Part shown: piece after piece, positions 1-7,881 of the stretch
Layout of the letters: each line of letters opens with the position of its first letter
How positions within the stretch are numbered: position 1 is the first letter of the stretch
Assembly (NCBI GenBank): GCA_051747965.1
Contig: JBNJGS010000011.1
Span: 1-55,717 of the forward strand
Length of the DNA stretch: 55,717 nt
Direction: 5' to 3'
From: JAQIBY01 sp051747965
Lineage (GTDB): Bacteria > Bacteroidota > Bacteroidia > Bacteroidales > ML635J-15
The notes under the pieces: model-generated
What the model saw: the letters and a program-made list of their open reading frames with translations, nothing else
What the model was told of the DNA's origin: nothing
Databases searched by the model: none
Translations under genes and position numbers: made by a program

Positions 1-2
1 TA

Positions 3-839
3 TCATACCCGCCAGCCCGGCATATCAATGCTGTAAATGGCCCAGCCTCCGTACTCAGATGGCCGTAGCCTGAAATTTGCCTTTCCCTGATGGTCTTCGC
101 TGACTTTCCCCTGATCAAGCCATGCCTTATAAGCAACATCCATAACTGCCAGGGCATCGTTTTCTTCTTCGTGGATCTGGATGCCGGTGATTTCCTGTTT
201 TATGAATTCAAAAGAATCGTAGGCTTTTAAATAATTATTGATGCGTTTTTCAATTTCCATTTTGGGGATTTTATTGCCTGCAGTATCCATGTAATTATCG
301 GTGTCAATGTACACGAGGTCGTAACCTTTTCCGTCAATATTTTTGTCCTTGCCCATTGTCATGCGACAGAAATGGTCTATAGCAGTCTCGATATCAAGCA
401 TTGCATTGGGATGAAAATCCTCATAAATAAAACAGCTCCAGGTTCCCGGCAGATCCATATCGTCAATTTCTTCCTGAAAAAGCTCTTCGGTAATGAAACG
501 GTAAATCTCCCTGTCATCAACCTCTGAAAGCACATCGAGTGAAATATAATTCTCTGCCATTATCTTGTAAAGCCGTTCAAGCTCATTTGCCAATTGATTG
601 TCTGATAATTCACCTTCAGCTTTGAATGTTGGTTCTCCCAGCCTTTTGTGGACAGAAATTTGTTTGGCATTTTCAAACTGTGCTTCAAAATTTTCAATGT
701 AATTGAGCCATTCACTTTCAACATCCGGCGGGAGTTCAGAACTTCCTCCGAATTTAGCTCCGTACTTCTTTTCAAGCTCTTGTCGTTTCAGACCGTTATC
801 AATGCGACGATCCATGTCTTTGTCTGATTGTTTTTTCAT
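3..839 (-). CDS. Hypothetical protein, 278 aa, charged and soluble
   Basis: I do not recognise this family. The protein has no signal peptide and no membrane segment, so it is probably cytoplasmic. It begins with a strongly charged stretch rich in Lys, Asp, Arg and Glu, followed by an acidic, Asp/Glu-rich middle. The last 120 residues read like a compact alpha/beta domain with several Tyr and Trp residues, ending in Gly-Trp-Arg-Val and a TGA stop just inside the window edge, so the gene is complete. The ATG chosen is the first of the frame and follows a TATCTTTA box (862-869), a near match to the Bacteroidota -7 element, with 22 bases between. It is divergent from the PFOR gene. Real coding sequence is likely from length and composition; function unknown. 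Confidence 0.7.
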   Translation of the reverse strand: MKKQSDKDMDRRIDNGLKRQELEKKYGAKFGGSSELPPDVESEWLNYIENFEAQFENAKQISVHKRLGEPTFKAEGELSDNQLANELERLYKIMAENYISLDVLSEVDDREIYRFITEELFQEEIDDMDLPGTWSCFIYEDFHPNAMLDIETAIDHFCRMTMGKDKNIDGKGYDLVYIDTDNYMDTAGNKIPKMEIEKRINNYLKAYDSFEFIKQEITGIQIHEEENDALAVMDVAYKAWLDQGKVSEDHQGKANFRLRPSEYGGWAIYSIDMPGWRV

Positions 840-1174
840 GATATAATGGTTTTTGGATTTTTAAAGATAGCAAAAACCAAAAAAGCTGCAAAACACATGC
901 ACAAAAACTTCAGGTATCACTTATTGCCTGCACAGGAAATAAGCCGGGCTCACTTGTGATCTTATGCAAAAAAAAGCATAGAGGCATTTTGCTCAGGGCA
1001 GGAGAGGAAATCATCTTCTTTAGACAGATTTTAAGTTAGCGGAATCTATCAAATAACATAGTAAAAAAGTAGGCTAAGCACCAGAAATATGTTACATTAG
1101 CGGCTCCGGAAATCACAGTACGAAATCCGGGTTAAAGTTAAGATTATTAATGTGTAACAAATATCCGAACAGAC
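840..1174. other. Divergent intergenic region, 335 bases
   Basis: It separates the minus-strand hypothetical gene from the plus-strand PFOR gene and should hold both promoters. I see a short hairpin ATGC-A8-GCAT near 963-980 and two loosely similar TTAGCGG-containing stretches near 1036 and 1098. I found no exact TAnnTTTG box for the PFOR gene and no small open frame worth calling. Confidence 0.5.
862..869 (-). promoter_or_regulatory. Candidate -7 box, TATCTTTA
   Basis: One mismatch to the Bacteroidota -7 consensus TAnnTTTG, 22 bases before the start codon of the hypothetical protein. No convincing -33 TTTG at the usual distance. Confidence 0.35.
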
Positions 1175-4100
1175 ATGAGTAAAAACAAGAAATTCATGAC
1201 TTGTGACGGAAACATGGCAGCTTCTCACGTAGCTTACATGTTTAGCGAAGTCGCATGTATTTATCCGATTACCCCCTCATCAAACATGGCCGAATATGTT
1301 GATGAATGGGCAGCCAGCGGAAAGAAAAACATTTTTGGACAGACTGTTCAGGTTGAAGAAATGCAATCTGAAGCCGGTGCAGCAGGAGCTGTACATGGTG
1401 CGCTGCAGGGTGGTTCACTGACATCCACTTTTACAGCTTCACAGGGTCTGTTGCTGATGATACCAAATATGTACAAAATCAGCGGTGAGTTGCTTCCTGG
1501 CGTATTCCACGTTTCAGCAAGAAGTCTCGCAGCGCAGGCATTGTCCATTTTTGGTGACCACAGTGATGTGATGAACTGCCGTATGACAGGTTTTGGTATG
1601 CTTGCCACCGGTGGCGTACAGGAAATTATGGACCTTGCGCCCATTGCTCACCTGGTATCCATCAAAACACGTGTTCCTTTCCTGCATTTCTTTGATGGCT
1701 TCCGTACCTCACATGAGATACAGAAAGTTGAGTATTTCGAAACCGAAGAAATGGCAAAAATGCTGGACTTTGACATGGTGCAGAAATTCAGAGATAACAC
1801 CCTGAATCCTGAGCGCCCTGTAACACGTGGTACAGCACAGAATCCTGATGTGTACTTCCAGGCAAGAGAAGCTTCCAATAAATTTTATGAAGGCATTCCT
1901 GACCTTGTTGAAGAATACATGCAGAAAATTACTGCAATGACCGGCCGTGAATACCATCCTTTCAATTATTATGGTGCTCCCGATGCTGAACATGTGGTAA
2001 TTGCCATGGGTACGGTTACTGATACCCTGCGTGAAGTGGTGGATACAATGACAGCCAATGGTGAAAAAGTCGGTATGCTTGCCGTACACCTGTATCGTCC
2101 GTTCTCTGCCAAACACTTCCTGAAATCCATGCCTGATACGGTTAAACGTATTGCTGTACTTGACCGCACAAAAGAGCCGGGCGCCAATGGTGAGCCCCTC
2201 TATCTCGATGTAAGGGATATCTATTACGGTAAAGAAAATGCTCCGGAAATTGTTGGCGGTCGCTATGGCCTGTCTTCCAAAGACACCACACCGGCAATGA
2301 TGCTTGGTGTGTATGATAACCTGAAACAAAACGAACCCAAAAACGGATTCACTGTTGGTATCGAGGATGATGTGACTTTCCTGTCACTTCCCAAAAAAGA
2401 CGAAATCTCTGTTGTGCCCGAAGGTACTTACGAAGCCAAATTCTTTGGTCTGGGTTCCGATGGTACTGTTGGTGCTAACAAAAACAGTATCAAAATTATC
2501 GGTGAATCTACTGACAAATTCTGTCAGGCATATTTCTCCTATGATTCAAAGAAATCCGGTGGTTTTACCGCTTCTCACCTGCGTTTTGGTGACAAGCCAA
2601 TCCGCGCACCCTATCTGGTAACCAAACCTGATTTTGTGGCATGTCACGTTCCTGCATACATAGATAAATATGATATGCTTCGTGGTATTAAGGATGGCGG
2701 AATCTTCCTGCTTAATTCCATCTGGGATGAGGAAGAAACCAAAAAGCGCCTGCCGGACAACATCAAGAAAATCCTGGCAGAAAAGAACATCAGGTTCTTT
2801 ATGATCAACGCTACCGAAATTGCTGAAGAAATTGGTCTTGGTAATCGCATCAATACCATCATGCAGTCAGCTTTCTTTAAAATTTCTGAAGTCATCCCTT
2901 ACGATCTGGCTGTTGATGAAATGAAGAAGATGATTGTCAAATCATTCGGTAAAAAAGGTGAAGACATTGTCAACATGAACAACAAAGCAGTTGACCGTGG
3001 TGGTGATGTTATCTCCGTAGATGTTCCTGCTGAGTGGAAAGACATCAAAGATGGAGAATTCCACATTCCGCATCATCCCGACGCTACAGAATTTGTAAAA
3101 ACCGTTGCTGATGTAATGAATGCTCAGCTGGGTGATGATCTCCCGATTTCTGTATTTAATGATCGCGAAGACGGAACTTTCCCGGCTGGTACTACCAAAT
3201 ATGAAAAACGTGGTATCGCCGTCAATGTTCCTGAATGGATAGAAGATAACTGTATACAGTGTAACCAGTGTGCATACGTATGTCCGCACGCTGCCATCAG
3301 GCCTTTCCTGCTTACAGACGAAGAGCTTGAAAATGCACCTGAAGGCACGCGTTCTATCAAAGGACTGGGCAAAACCAAAGAATACCATTTTGTCATGCAG
3401 GTGACCCCGCTGGATTGTACCGGTTGTGGTAACTGTGCTGACATCTGTCCGGCCAAAGAAAAAGCCCTGGTAATGAAACATCTGGATACTCAGATGGAAG
3501 AAGTTGAGCGTTTCAAATATATGGATGAGACTGTAGGTTACAAAGACACCATCCTGCCAAAAGAAAAAACTGTGAAAAACTCACAGTTTGCTCAGCCACT
3601 CTTTGAATTTTCAGGTGCATGTGCCGGTTGTGGAGAAACTCCATACATCAAAGCAATCACACAGCTCTTTGGTGAGCGTATGATTGTAGCCAACGCTACA
3701 GGTTGTTCTTCCATTTATGGCGGTTCGGCTCCAAGTACACCTTATACTACCAACTACAAATCCGGTAAAGGTGTGGCATGGGCCAACTCTCTCTTTGAAG
3801 ACAATGCAGAATACGGCTTTGGTATCGCTACCGGTATCGATAAAGTCCGTGAACGCATTCAGCTCTGGATTGAAGAAGCTGACTGGGATGCTGAAACCAA
3901 AGAACTGGGACAGGCATGGATTGACAACATGAATGATGCCGGCGGTTCAGAAGAAGCCAGCGAGAAACTCCTCGCCAAACTGGAAGGCATGGATGATGAA
4001 ATCGCGAAAAATATCATGGCCAATAAAGATTACCTCGTGAAGAAATCCATATGGATTGTCGGTGGTGACGGATGGGCATATGATATTGGATACGGCGGTG

Positions 4101-4696
4101 TTGATCATGTTATTGCCAGTGGCAAAGACGTGAACATCCTCGTACTGGATACCGAAGTTTATTCAAATACAGGCGGTCAGGCTTCCAAAGCTACACCTGT
4201 AGGCGCAGTTGCTAAATTTGCTGCCAGCGGTATGAAAGTCCGTAAAAAAGACCTTGGTGCAATGGCAATGACATACGGAACTGTCTATGTTGCTCAGGTT
4301 TCTATGGGTGCCAGCCAGAATCAGTTCTTCAAAGCCATCAAGGAAGCTGAGGCTTTCCCCGGACCATCTGTGATTATTGCTTATTCCCCTTGTATCAACC
4401 ATGGCTTGCGCCAGGGTATGGGTAAATCTCAGTGGGAAGAAGGCGAAGCTGTTAAATCAGGATACTGGCACAACTACCGCTACAATCCCGAACTCGAGGA
4501 AGAAGGCAAAAACCCATTCCAACTCGACAGCAAAGAGCCTGACTGGGATAAATTCCAGGACTTTATCAACTCAGAGGTGCGTTACCTCTCATTGACCAAA
4601 ACATTCCCGGAAGAAGCCGAAAGACTCTTCAAAATTGCTGAGGAAGATGCCAAATGGCGTTACAATTATTACAAACGCCTGGCAGATCAGAAATAA
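1175..4696 (+). CDS. nifJ: Pyruvate:ferredoxin (flavodoxin) oxidoreductase
   Basis: Single-chain pyruvate:ferredoxin oxidoreductase, which splits pyruvate and CoA to acetyl-CoA and CO2 and passes two electrons to ferredoxin or flavodoxin in the cytoplasm. At 1173 residues it has the normal length of the fused homodimeric enzyme. Domains in order: pyrimidine-binding domain with the YPITPSS motif near residue 30; transketolase C-like domain; gamma domain; a two-cluster ferredoxin domain with CxxCxxCxxxCP near residue 692 and again near 747; and a thiamine-diphosphate domain with GACAGCGE (near 814) and a GDGWAYDIG motif (near 964). The late Cys in a CINHG motif is also present. The gene stands alone between a divergent gene and its own terminator. 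Expected role is anaerobic pyruvate oxidation, possibly feeding a hydrogenase, since hydG lies in the same window. Assignment is very secure. Confidence 0.97.
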   Translation: MSKNKKFMTCDGNMAASHVAYMFSEVACIYPITPSSNMAEYVDEWAASGKKNIFGQTVQVEEMQSEAGAAGAVHGALQGGSLTSTFTASQGLLLMIPNMYKISGELLPGVFHVSARSLAAQALSIFGDHSDVMNCRMTGFGMLATGGVQEIMDLAPIAHLVSIKTRVPFLHFFDGFRTSHEIQKVEYFETEEMAKMLDFDMVQKFRDNTLNPERPVTRGTAQNPDVYFQAREASNKFYEGIPDLVEEYMQKITAMTGREYHPFNYYGAPDAEHVVIAMGTVTDTLREVVDTMTANGEKVGMLAVHLYRPFSAKHFLKSMPDTVKRIAVLDRTKEPGANGEPLYLDVRDIYYGKENAPEIVGGRYGLSSKDTTPAMMLGVYDNLKQNEPKNGFTVGIEDDVTFLSLPKKDEISVVPEGTYEAKFFGLGSDGTVGANKNSIKIIGESTDKFCQAYFSYDSKKSGGFTASHLRFGDKPIRAPYLVTKPDFVACHVPAYIDKYDMLRGIKDGGIFLLNSIWDEEETKKRLPDNIKKILAEKNIRFFMINATEIAEEIGLGNRINTIMQSAFFKISEVIPYDLAVDEMKKMIVKSFGKKGEDIVNMNNKAVDRGGDVISVDVPAEWKDIKDGEFHIPHHPDATEFVKTVADVMNAQLGDDLPISVFNDREDGTFPAGTTKYEKRGIAVNVPEWIEDNCIQCNQCAYVCPHAAIRPFLLTDEELENAPEGTRSIKGLGKTKEYHFVMQVTPLDCTGCGNCADICPAKEKALVMKHLDTQMEEVERFKYMDETVGYKDTILPKEKTVKNSQFAQPLFEFSGACAGCGETPYIKAITQLFGERMIVANATGCSSIYGGSAPSTPYTTNYKSGKGVAWANSLFEDNAEYGFGIATGIDKVRERIQLWIEEADWDAETKELGQAWIDNMNDAGGSEEASEKLLAKLEGMDDEIAKNIMANKDYLVKKSIWIVGGDGWAYDIGYGGVDHVIASGKDVNILVLDTEVYSNTGGQASKATPVGAVAKFAASGMKVRKKDLGAMAMTYGTVYVAQVSMGASQNQFFKAIKEAEAFPGPSVIIAYSPCINHGLRQGMGKSQWEEGEAVKSGYWHNYRYNPELEEEGKNPFQLDSKEPDWDKFQDFINSEVRYLSLTKTFPEEAERLFKIAEEDAKWRYNYYKRLADQK

Positions 4697-4720
4697 TTTT
4701 TTTTCAATCTCATAAAAAAT

Positions 4721-4751
4721 AGCCGTTTGCTTTGAGCAAGCGGCTTTTTTT
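4721..4751 (+). terminator. Rho-independent terminator after nifJ
   Basis: Ten-base stem AGCCGTTTGC / GCAAGCGGCT with one G-U pair, five-base loop, then seven T. It lies 24 bases after the PFOR stop. Confidence 0.9.
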
Positions 4752-4850
4752 ATGTCTTCTCCCATCGAAATACATATGGACTGCAGGATTGTAAAAATAA
4801 TCCCCTATATTTATCTTCTGAATCATATTGTATAACCAAAACCAATCACT

Positions 4851-5105
4851 ATGAGTGCAAAACGTCAAAACGGACTGGGAATAGCAGGATTTATTATGGC
4901 TTTAATCGGTGCAGTTATGTTCTGGATACCTGTTGTTGGAATTCTTTTATTGGGTCTTGGGCTGCTCTTTAGTATCATCAGCCTTATCGTGGGCATTGCA
5001 TCACGCAGACAAATTGGGTTCAGTATCGCCGGCCTGATTATCTCACTTGTATTTCTGGCTCTGGCCAGTGTCATTACCTATTCTGTCTTTTCCCTTGGAA
5101 TCTGA
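4851..5105 (+). CDS. Small membrane protein, DUF4190-like, 84 aa
   Basis: A short, very hydrophobic protein. Two membrane segments are visible, roughly residues 10-50 (a long or double helix with a Gly/Pro kink) and 58-82, separated by a short Arg-containing loop. The pattern, a Gly-rich GIAGFIMALIG start and a repeated GFSIAGLIISL in the second half, matches the DUF4190 family of small bacterial membrane proteins; no function is established for that family as far as I know. It stands alone after the nifJ terminator. A TATATTTA sequence at 4806-4813 could be a degenerate -7 box. Topology and family are a reading of the sequence; function unknown. Confidence 0.75.
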   Translation: MSAKRQNGLGIAGFIMALIGAVMFWIPVVGILLLGLGLLFSIISLIVGIASRRQIGFSIAGLIISLVFLALASVITYSVFSLGI

Positions 5106-5373
5106 GTTTCCTCTGAAAATTTTGATGCAGCCTGTGTTTCTGTTCTGACAGACATTATTTGCTTGCCAGCAATGTAAGCTATTTCAGCAAGCTCGCTGAA
5201 GGATGCAATCCTTGTAATTCTGAAGAATAAATCCGGAGGACAAAATGACCATGAATATGATAAAATTCTTCATTGTTCTGGTATATACTTGCAAATATTC
5301 TGTAAATCAAAACTCAAAACAAGTAAGAATATCAGGCAGAATCAAATGATACTGTTGGTACAATCAGGAATGC

Positions 5374-5778
5374 TTATTGCCTGTAAAACTCCAGATCTGC
5401 CTGAAAACCATCATTGTAAAACTGTGTAACATGCAGATAATCATCTTCAAGCTCGTGTATCTGAAACAATGAGCGGCTGTTGTATTTATCGTATCCGATA
5501 AGGTAGTTTTCAGGGGCTTTGTCGTAATAGACTTTGAGTTGTCCCCCGACAACTTCCCAGTTCATTTCTTCATGACTTCCATCCATGCTGGTGTACCCTT
5601 CATTGTCTTCCTCAAAGAAATATTCGGGAATATTTTGCTCCTGATTGCCATTATCATCATAAGCAATCCAATGCCCCAGCAGTTTTTCCTCTTTGGCCAG
5701 GTCTTCATCGCTTTTGCCACAGGAGAGCATGAAAATCAGCGCAGAGAGCAGGAGGAGTATGGCAAATCGTTTATTCAT
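5374..5778 (-). CDS. Lipoprotein, lipocalin-like small domain
   Basis: A 134-residue predicted lipoprotein. The start was placed at the ATG giving Met-Asn-Lys-Arg, because this is followed at once by a hydrophobic signal and a lipobox ending in Leu-Ser-Cys with the lipidated Cys near residue 20; earlier in-frame codons would add an unlikely leader. The mature part begins with a small WxxxDDxG-type motif and alternating strands, reminiscent of the lipocalin-like domains common in Bacteroidota lipoproteins. It is the last gene of the yicC-gmk-nadD operon and its start overlaps the end of nadD by 8 bases, so translation is probably coupled. The role is unknown; the envelope location is inferred from the lipobox. 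Confidence 0.75.
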   Translation of the reverse strand: MNKRFAILLLLSALIFMLSCGKSDEDLAKEEKLLGHWIAYDDNGNQEQNIPEYFFEEDNEGYTSMDGSHEEMNWEVVGGQLKVYYDKAPENYLIGYDKYNSRSLFQIHELEDDYLHVTQFYNDGFQADLEFYRQ

Positions 5779-6355
5779 AGAAATGCATTTCTTTGATGTA
5801 AATATATACATTTTCCGGCATAAAGCGGGAAATATTTTTTCCTTCAGCTATAGAATTGCGTATAAATGAAGAAGATATCTCCATCTGAGGAGCATCAAAC
5901 AAGCTGATGACACCCTGGCTGAGGGCATCTTTCCAGCGTTCAGGGATGTCAGCTCCGGGTCTGTTATACACATAAATCCGGTAGTCTTCAAGTATCTTTT
6001 CGTAATTGTACCATTTGTGCAAATCATACAAATTATCACCACCCATAATGAGTATGAATTCTCTCGAGTGGTGCTTTTCCCGCAGATGTGTGAGGGTGTG
6101 AATGGTATAATTTGGTTTTGGAAGGCTGAATTCAACATCACTTGCCTGCATATTGTAATCATCTCCAATGGCCAGACGTACCAGGTGCAGCCTGTCGCGG
6201 TCCTCAAGCATACTGCTTTTGGTTTTAAACGGACTCTGGGGTGTGATGATAAACCAGATTTCATCGAGGTCGGTAAATTCATGCATGTAATTGGCAATCA
6301 TCATATGGCCATGATGCACCGGATTAAAGGTTCCGAAAAACAAGCCGGTTTTCAT
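5771..6355 (-). CDS. nadD: Nicotinate-nucleotide adenylyltransferase
   Basis: NadD joins ATP and nicotinate mononucleotide to deamido-NAD, an essential step of NAD synthesis. The 194-residue length is normal. The nucleotidyltransferase motif GTFNPVHHGH lies at residues 8-17 and the C-terminal ISSSFIR motif, matching the family ISSTxIR, lies near residue 165. It follows gmk with only 4 bases between and overlaps the downstream lipoprotein, so it is the third gene of a four-gene operon. The arrangement yicC-gmk-nadD is, from general knowledge, common in Bacteroidota. No oddities seen. Confidence 0.95.
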   Translation of the reverse strand: MKTGLFFGTFNPVHHGHMMIANYMHEFTDLDEIWFIITPQSPFKTKSSMLEDRDRLHLVRLAIGDDYNMQASDVEFSLPKPNYTIHTLTHLREKHHSREFILIMGGDNLYDLHKWYNYEKILEDYRIYVYNRPGADIPERWKDALSQGVISLFDAPQMEISSSFIRNSIAEGKNISRFMPENVYIYIKEMHFYE

Positions 6356-6359
6356 ATTG

Positions 6360-6926
6360 CTATTGGTTTAAAAATTCTTGTACTTCTTCCAGACATTTTT
6401 TCCGTGCCCGTTCGAGGTCATCGTTGACAATGATCAGGTCAAATTTGTCTGAAAAACTCAATTCATATTCTGCTTTTTCAAGCCTTTTGGCAATATCTCT
6501 TTCTGATTCTGACTGCCGTTTTCGCAAGCGTTCGGCCAGTGTGGCAGGAGAGGGGGGCTTAATGAAAACCGCGAGGGCCTGATCGCCATATTCCTTCTTG
6601 ATGTTGAGCCCGCCAATCACATCCACATCAAAAATTACATGATTTCCCTCTTTCAGTTCGTCGTTTACAGCGGATTTCAGTGTGCCGTAAAACCGACCGT
6701 CGTACACTTCCTCCCATTCAACGAAGGCATTCTCGTCAATTTTCTGTTTAAATTCTTTTGTGCTGAGAAAATGGTAATCCACACCGTCCGTTTCGCCGGC
6801 TCTGGGCTCACGATTCGTAGCAGAAACCGAAAACTTCAGCTTGTCAGTTTTTTTCAGCAAATACTTTACAATGGAGGTTTTACCTGCCCCCGAAGGTGCT
6901 GATAATATGATGAGTTTAGCTTGCAT
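6360..6926 (-). CDS. gmk: Guanylate kinase
   Basis: Guanylate kinase phosphorylates GMP to GDP with ATP. The P-loop SAPSGAGKTS is at residues 9-18, followed by the GMP-binding region with SATNREPRAGE and the DYHF motif. The length of 188 residues is typical. It starts 3 bases after the yicC stop and ends 4 bases before nadD, which strongly suggests one transcript. The YicC-Gmk pairing is widespread in bacteria. Assignment is secure. Confidence 0.96.
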   Translation of the reverse strand: MQAKLIILSAPSGAGKTSIVKYLLKKTDKLKFSVSATNREPRAGETDGVDYHFLSTKEFKQKIDENAFVEWEEVYDGRFYGTLKSAVNDELKEGNHVIFDVDVIGGLNIKKEYGDQALAVFIKPPSPATLAERLRKRQSESERDIAKRLEKAEYELSFSDKFDLIIVNDDLERARKKCLEEVQEFLNQ

Positions 6927-6929
6927 ACA

Positions 6930-7805
6930 TCAGAGAATATTTAGAATCTGCTCTTTGATTTTTTCCAGTTCTTCTTTCATGATCATCACAATTCGCTGTA
7001 TGTCCGGGTCATTGGCTTTGGAGCCCAGGGTGTTGATTTCTCTGCCCATTTCCTGTGTAATAAAACCCAGTTTTTTGCCGACAGGTCCTTCCTTATCAAG
7101 TGTTTCAAGGAAGTAATTGCAATGATTTTTCAGGCGCACTTTTTCTTCATTGATATCAAATTTTTCAAGATAGTACACAAGCTCCTGCTCAAACCTTCCT
7201 TCATCAACTTCAAGTTTTTCATTGATTTTTTCAAGATTGGCTTTCAGTCTGGTCCGTGTGTTTTCAATTCTGCTTTCCTCAAAAGGTGCAACCTCATCCA
7301 TAAGGGAAGCGATTTTTATGGTGGCCGCTTTGACATCTTCCTTCAGGGATTTTCCTTCATCTTTGCGGTAGGCAATAACCTGTTGCAATGCTTCTTCTGT
7401 CATGCTAAGGATCATATCCCATTCTGCATCAGCAATTTTCTCCCTTTCCTGTTTCATGATATCAGGCATGTTGCTGATGATTTGCATTACATTGTCATCC
7501 ATGGGGATGTTATGCTGATCCCGCAACTGCTTTAGTTGCTCATAATAAGAAACAAACAGCTCTTTGTTGATTTCCGTGGAGTTGGCTCCGGGCATCATAT
7601 CAACATAAATGTTATATTCAACTTTTCCGCGCATTAGCTTTTTGTGAATGAGCTCGCGGATGGCCAGTTCTTTTTCTTTGTATACCGAGGGCATCCTCGT
7701 GCTGATGTCCAGATATTTGGAATTCAGACTTTTGATTTCAATGTGAATTGTTTTTTCGGCGTATGCAAAGCTTAGCTTGTGATAGCCAGTCATTGATTGT
7801 GTCAT
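6930..7805 (-). CDS. yicC: YicC/YloC-family endoribonuclease
   Basis: A 291-residue YicC-family protein. The family signature is visible at both ends: the N-terminal MTQSMTGY start (family form: xSMTGfG) and the C-terminal DUF1732 stretch with GKKLGFITQEMGREINTLGSKA. Members in E. coli and Bacillus have been described as endoribonucleases acting on mRNA or small RNAs. The start is fixed by the conserved SMTG motif at residues 4-7 and by a -7 box TACCTTTG located 20 bases upstream. It is the first gene of the yicC-gmk-nadD-lipoprotein operon. The family call is secure; the exact RNA target here is unknown. Confidence 0.93.
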   Translation of the reverse strand: MTQSMTGYHKLSFAYAEKTIHIEIKSLNSKYLDISTRMPSVYKEKELAIRELIHKKLMRGKVEYNIYVDMMPGANSTEINKELFVSYYEQLKQLRDQHNIPMDDNVMQIISNMPDIMKQEREKIADAEWDMILSMTEEALQQVIAYRKDEGKSLKEDVKAATIKIASLMDEVAPFEESRIENTRTRLKANLEKINEKLEVDEGRFEQELVYYLEKFDINEEKVRLKNHCNYFLETLDKEGPVGKKLGFITQEMGREINTLGSKANDPDIQRIVMIMKEELEKIKEQILNIL

Positions 7806-7825
7806 AGATTTCTTGCAAATTTTTA

Positions 7826-7833
7826 CAAAGGTA
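7826..7833 (-). promoter_or_regulatory. -7 box TACCTTTG for the yicC-gmk-nadD operon
   Basis: Exact match to the Bacteroidota -7 consensus TAnnTTTG, 20 bases before the yicC start codon. The -33 TTTG is not obvious. Confidence 0.6.
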
Positions 7834-7881
7834 GGAAAAACTTATGAAACTGAACAGCACCACAGTAAGTGCTGAAACTAC

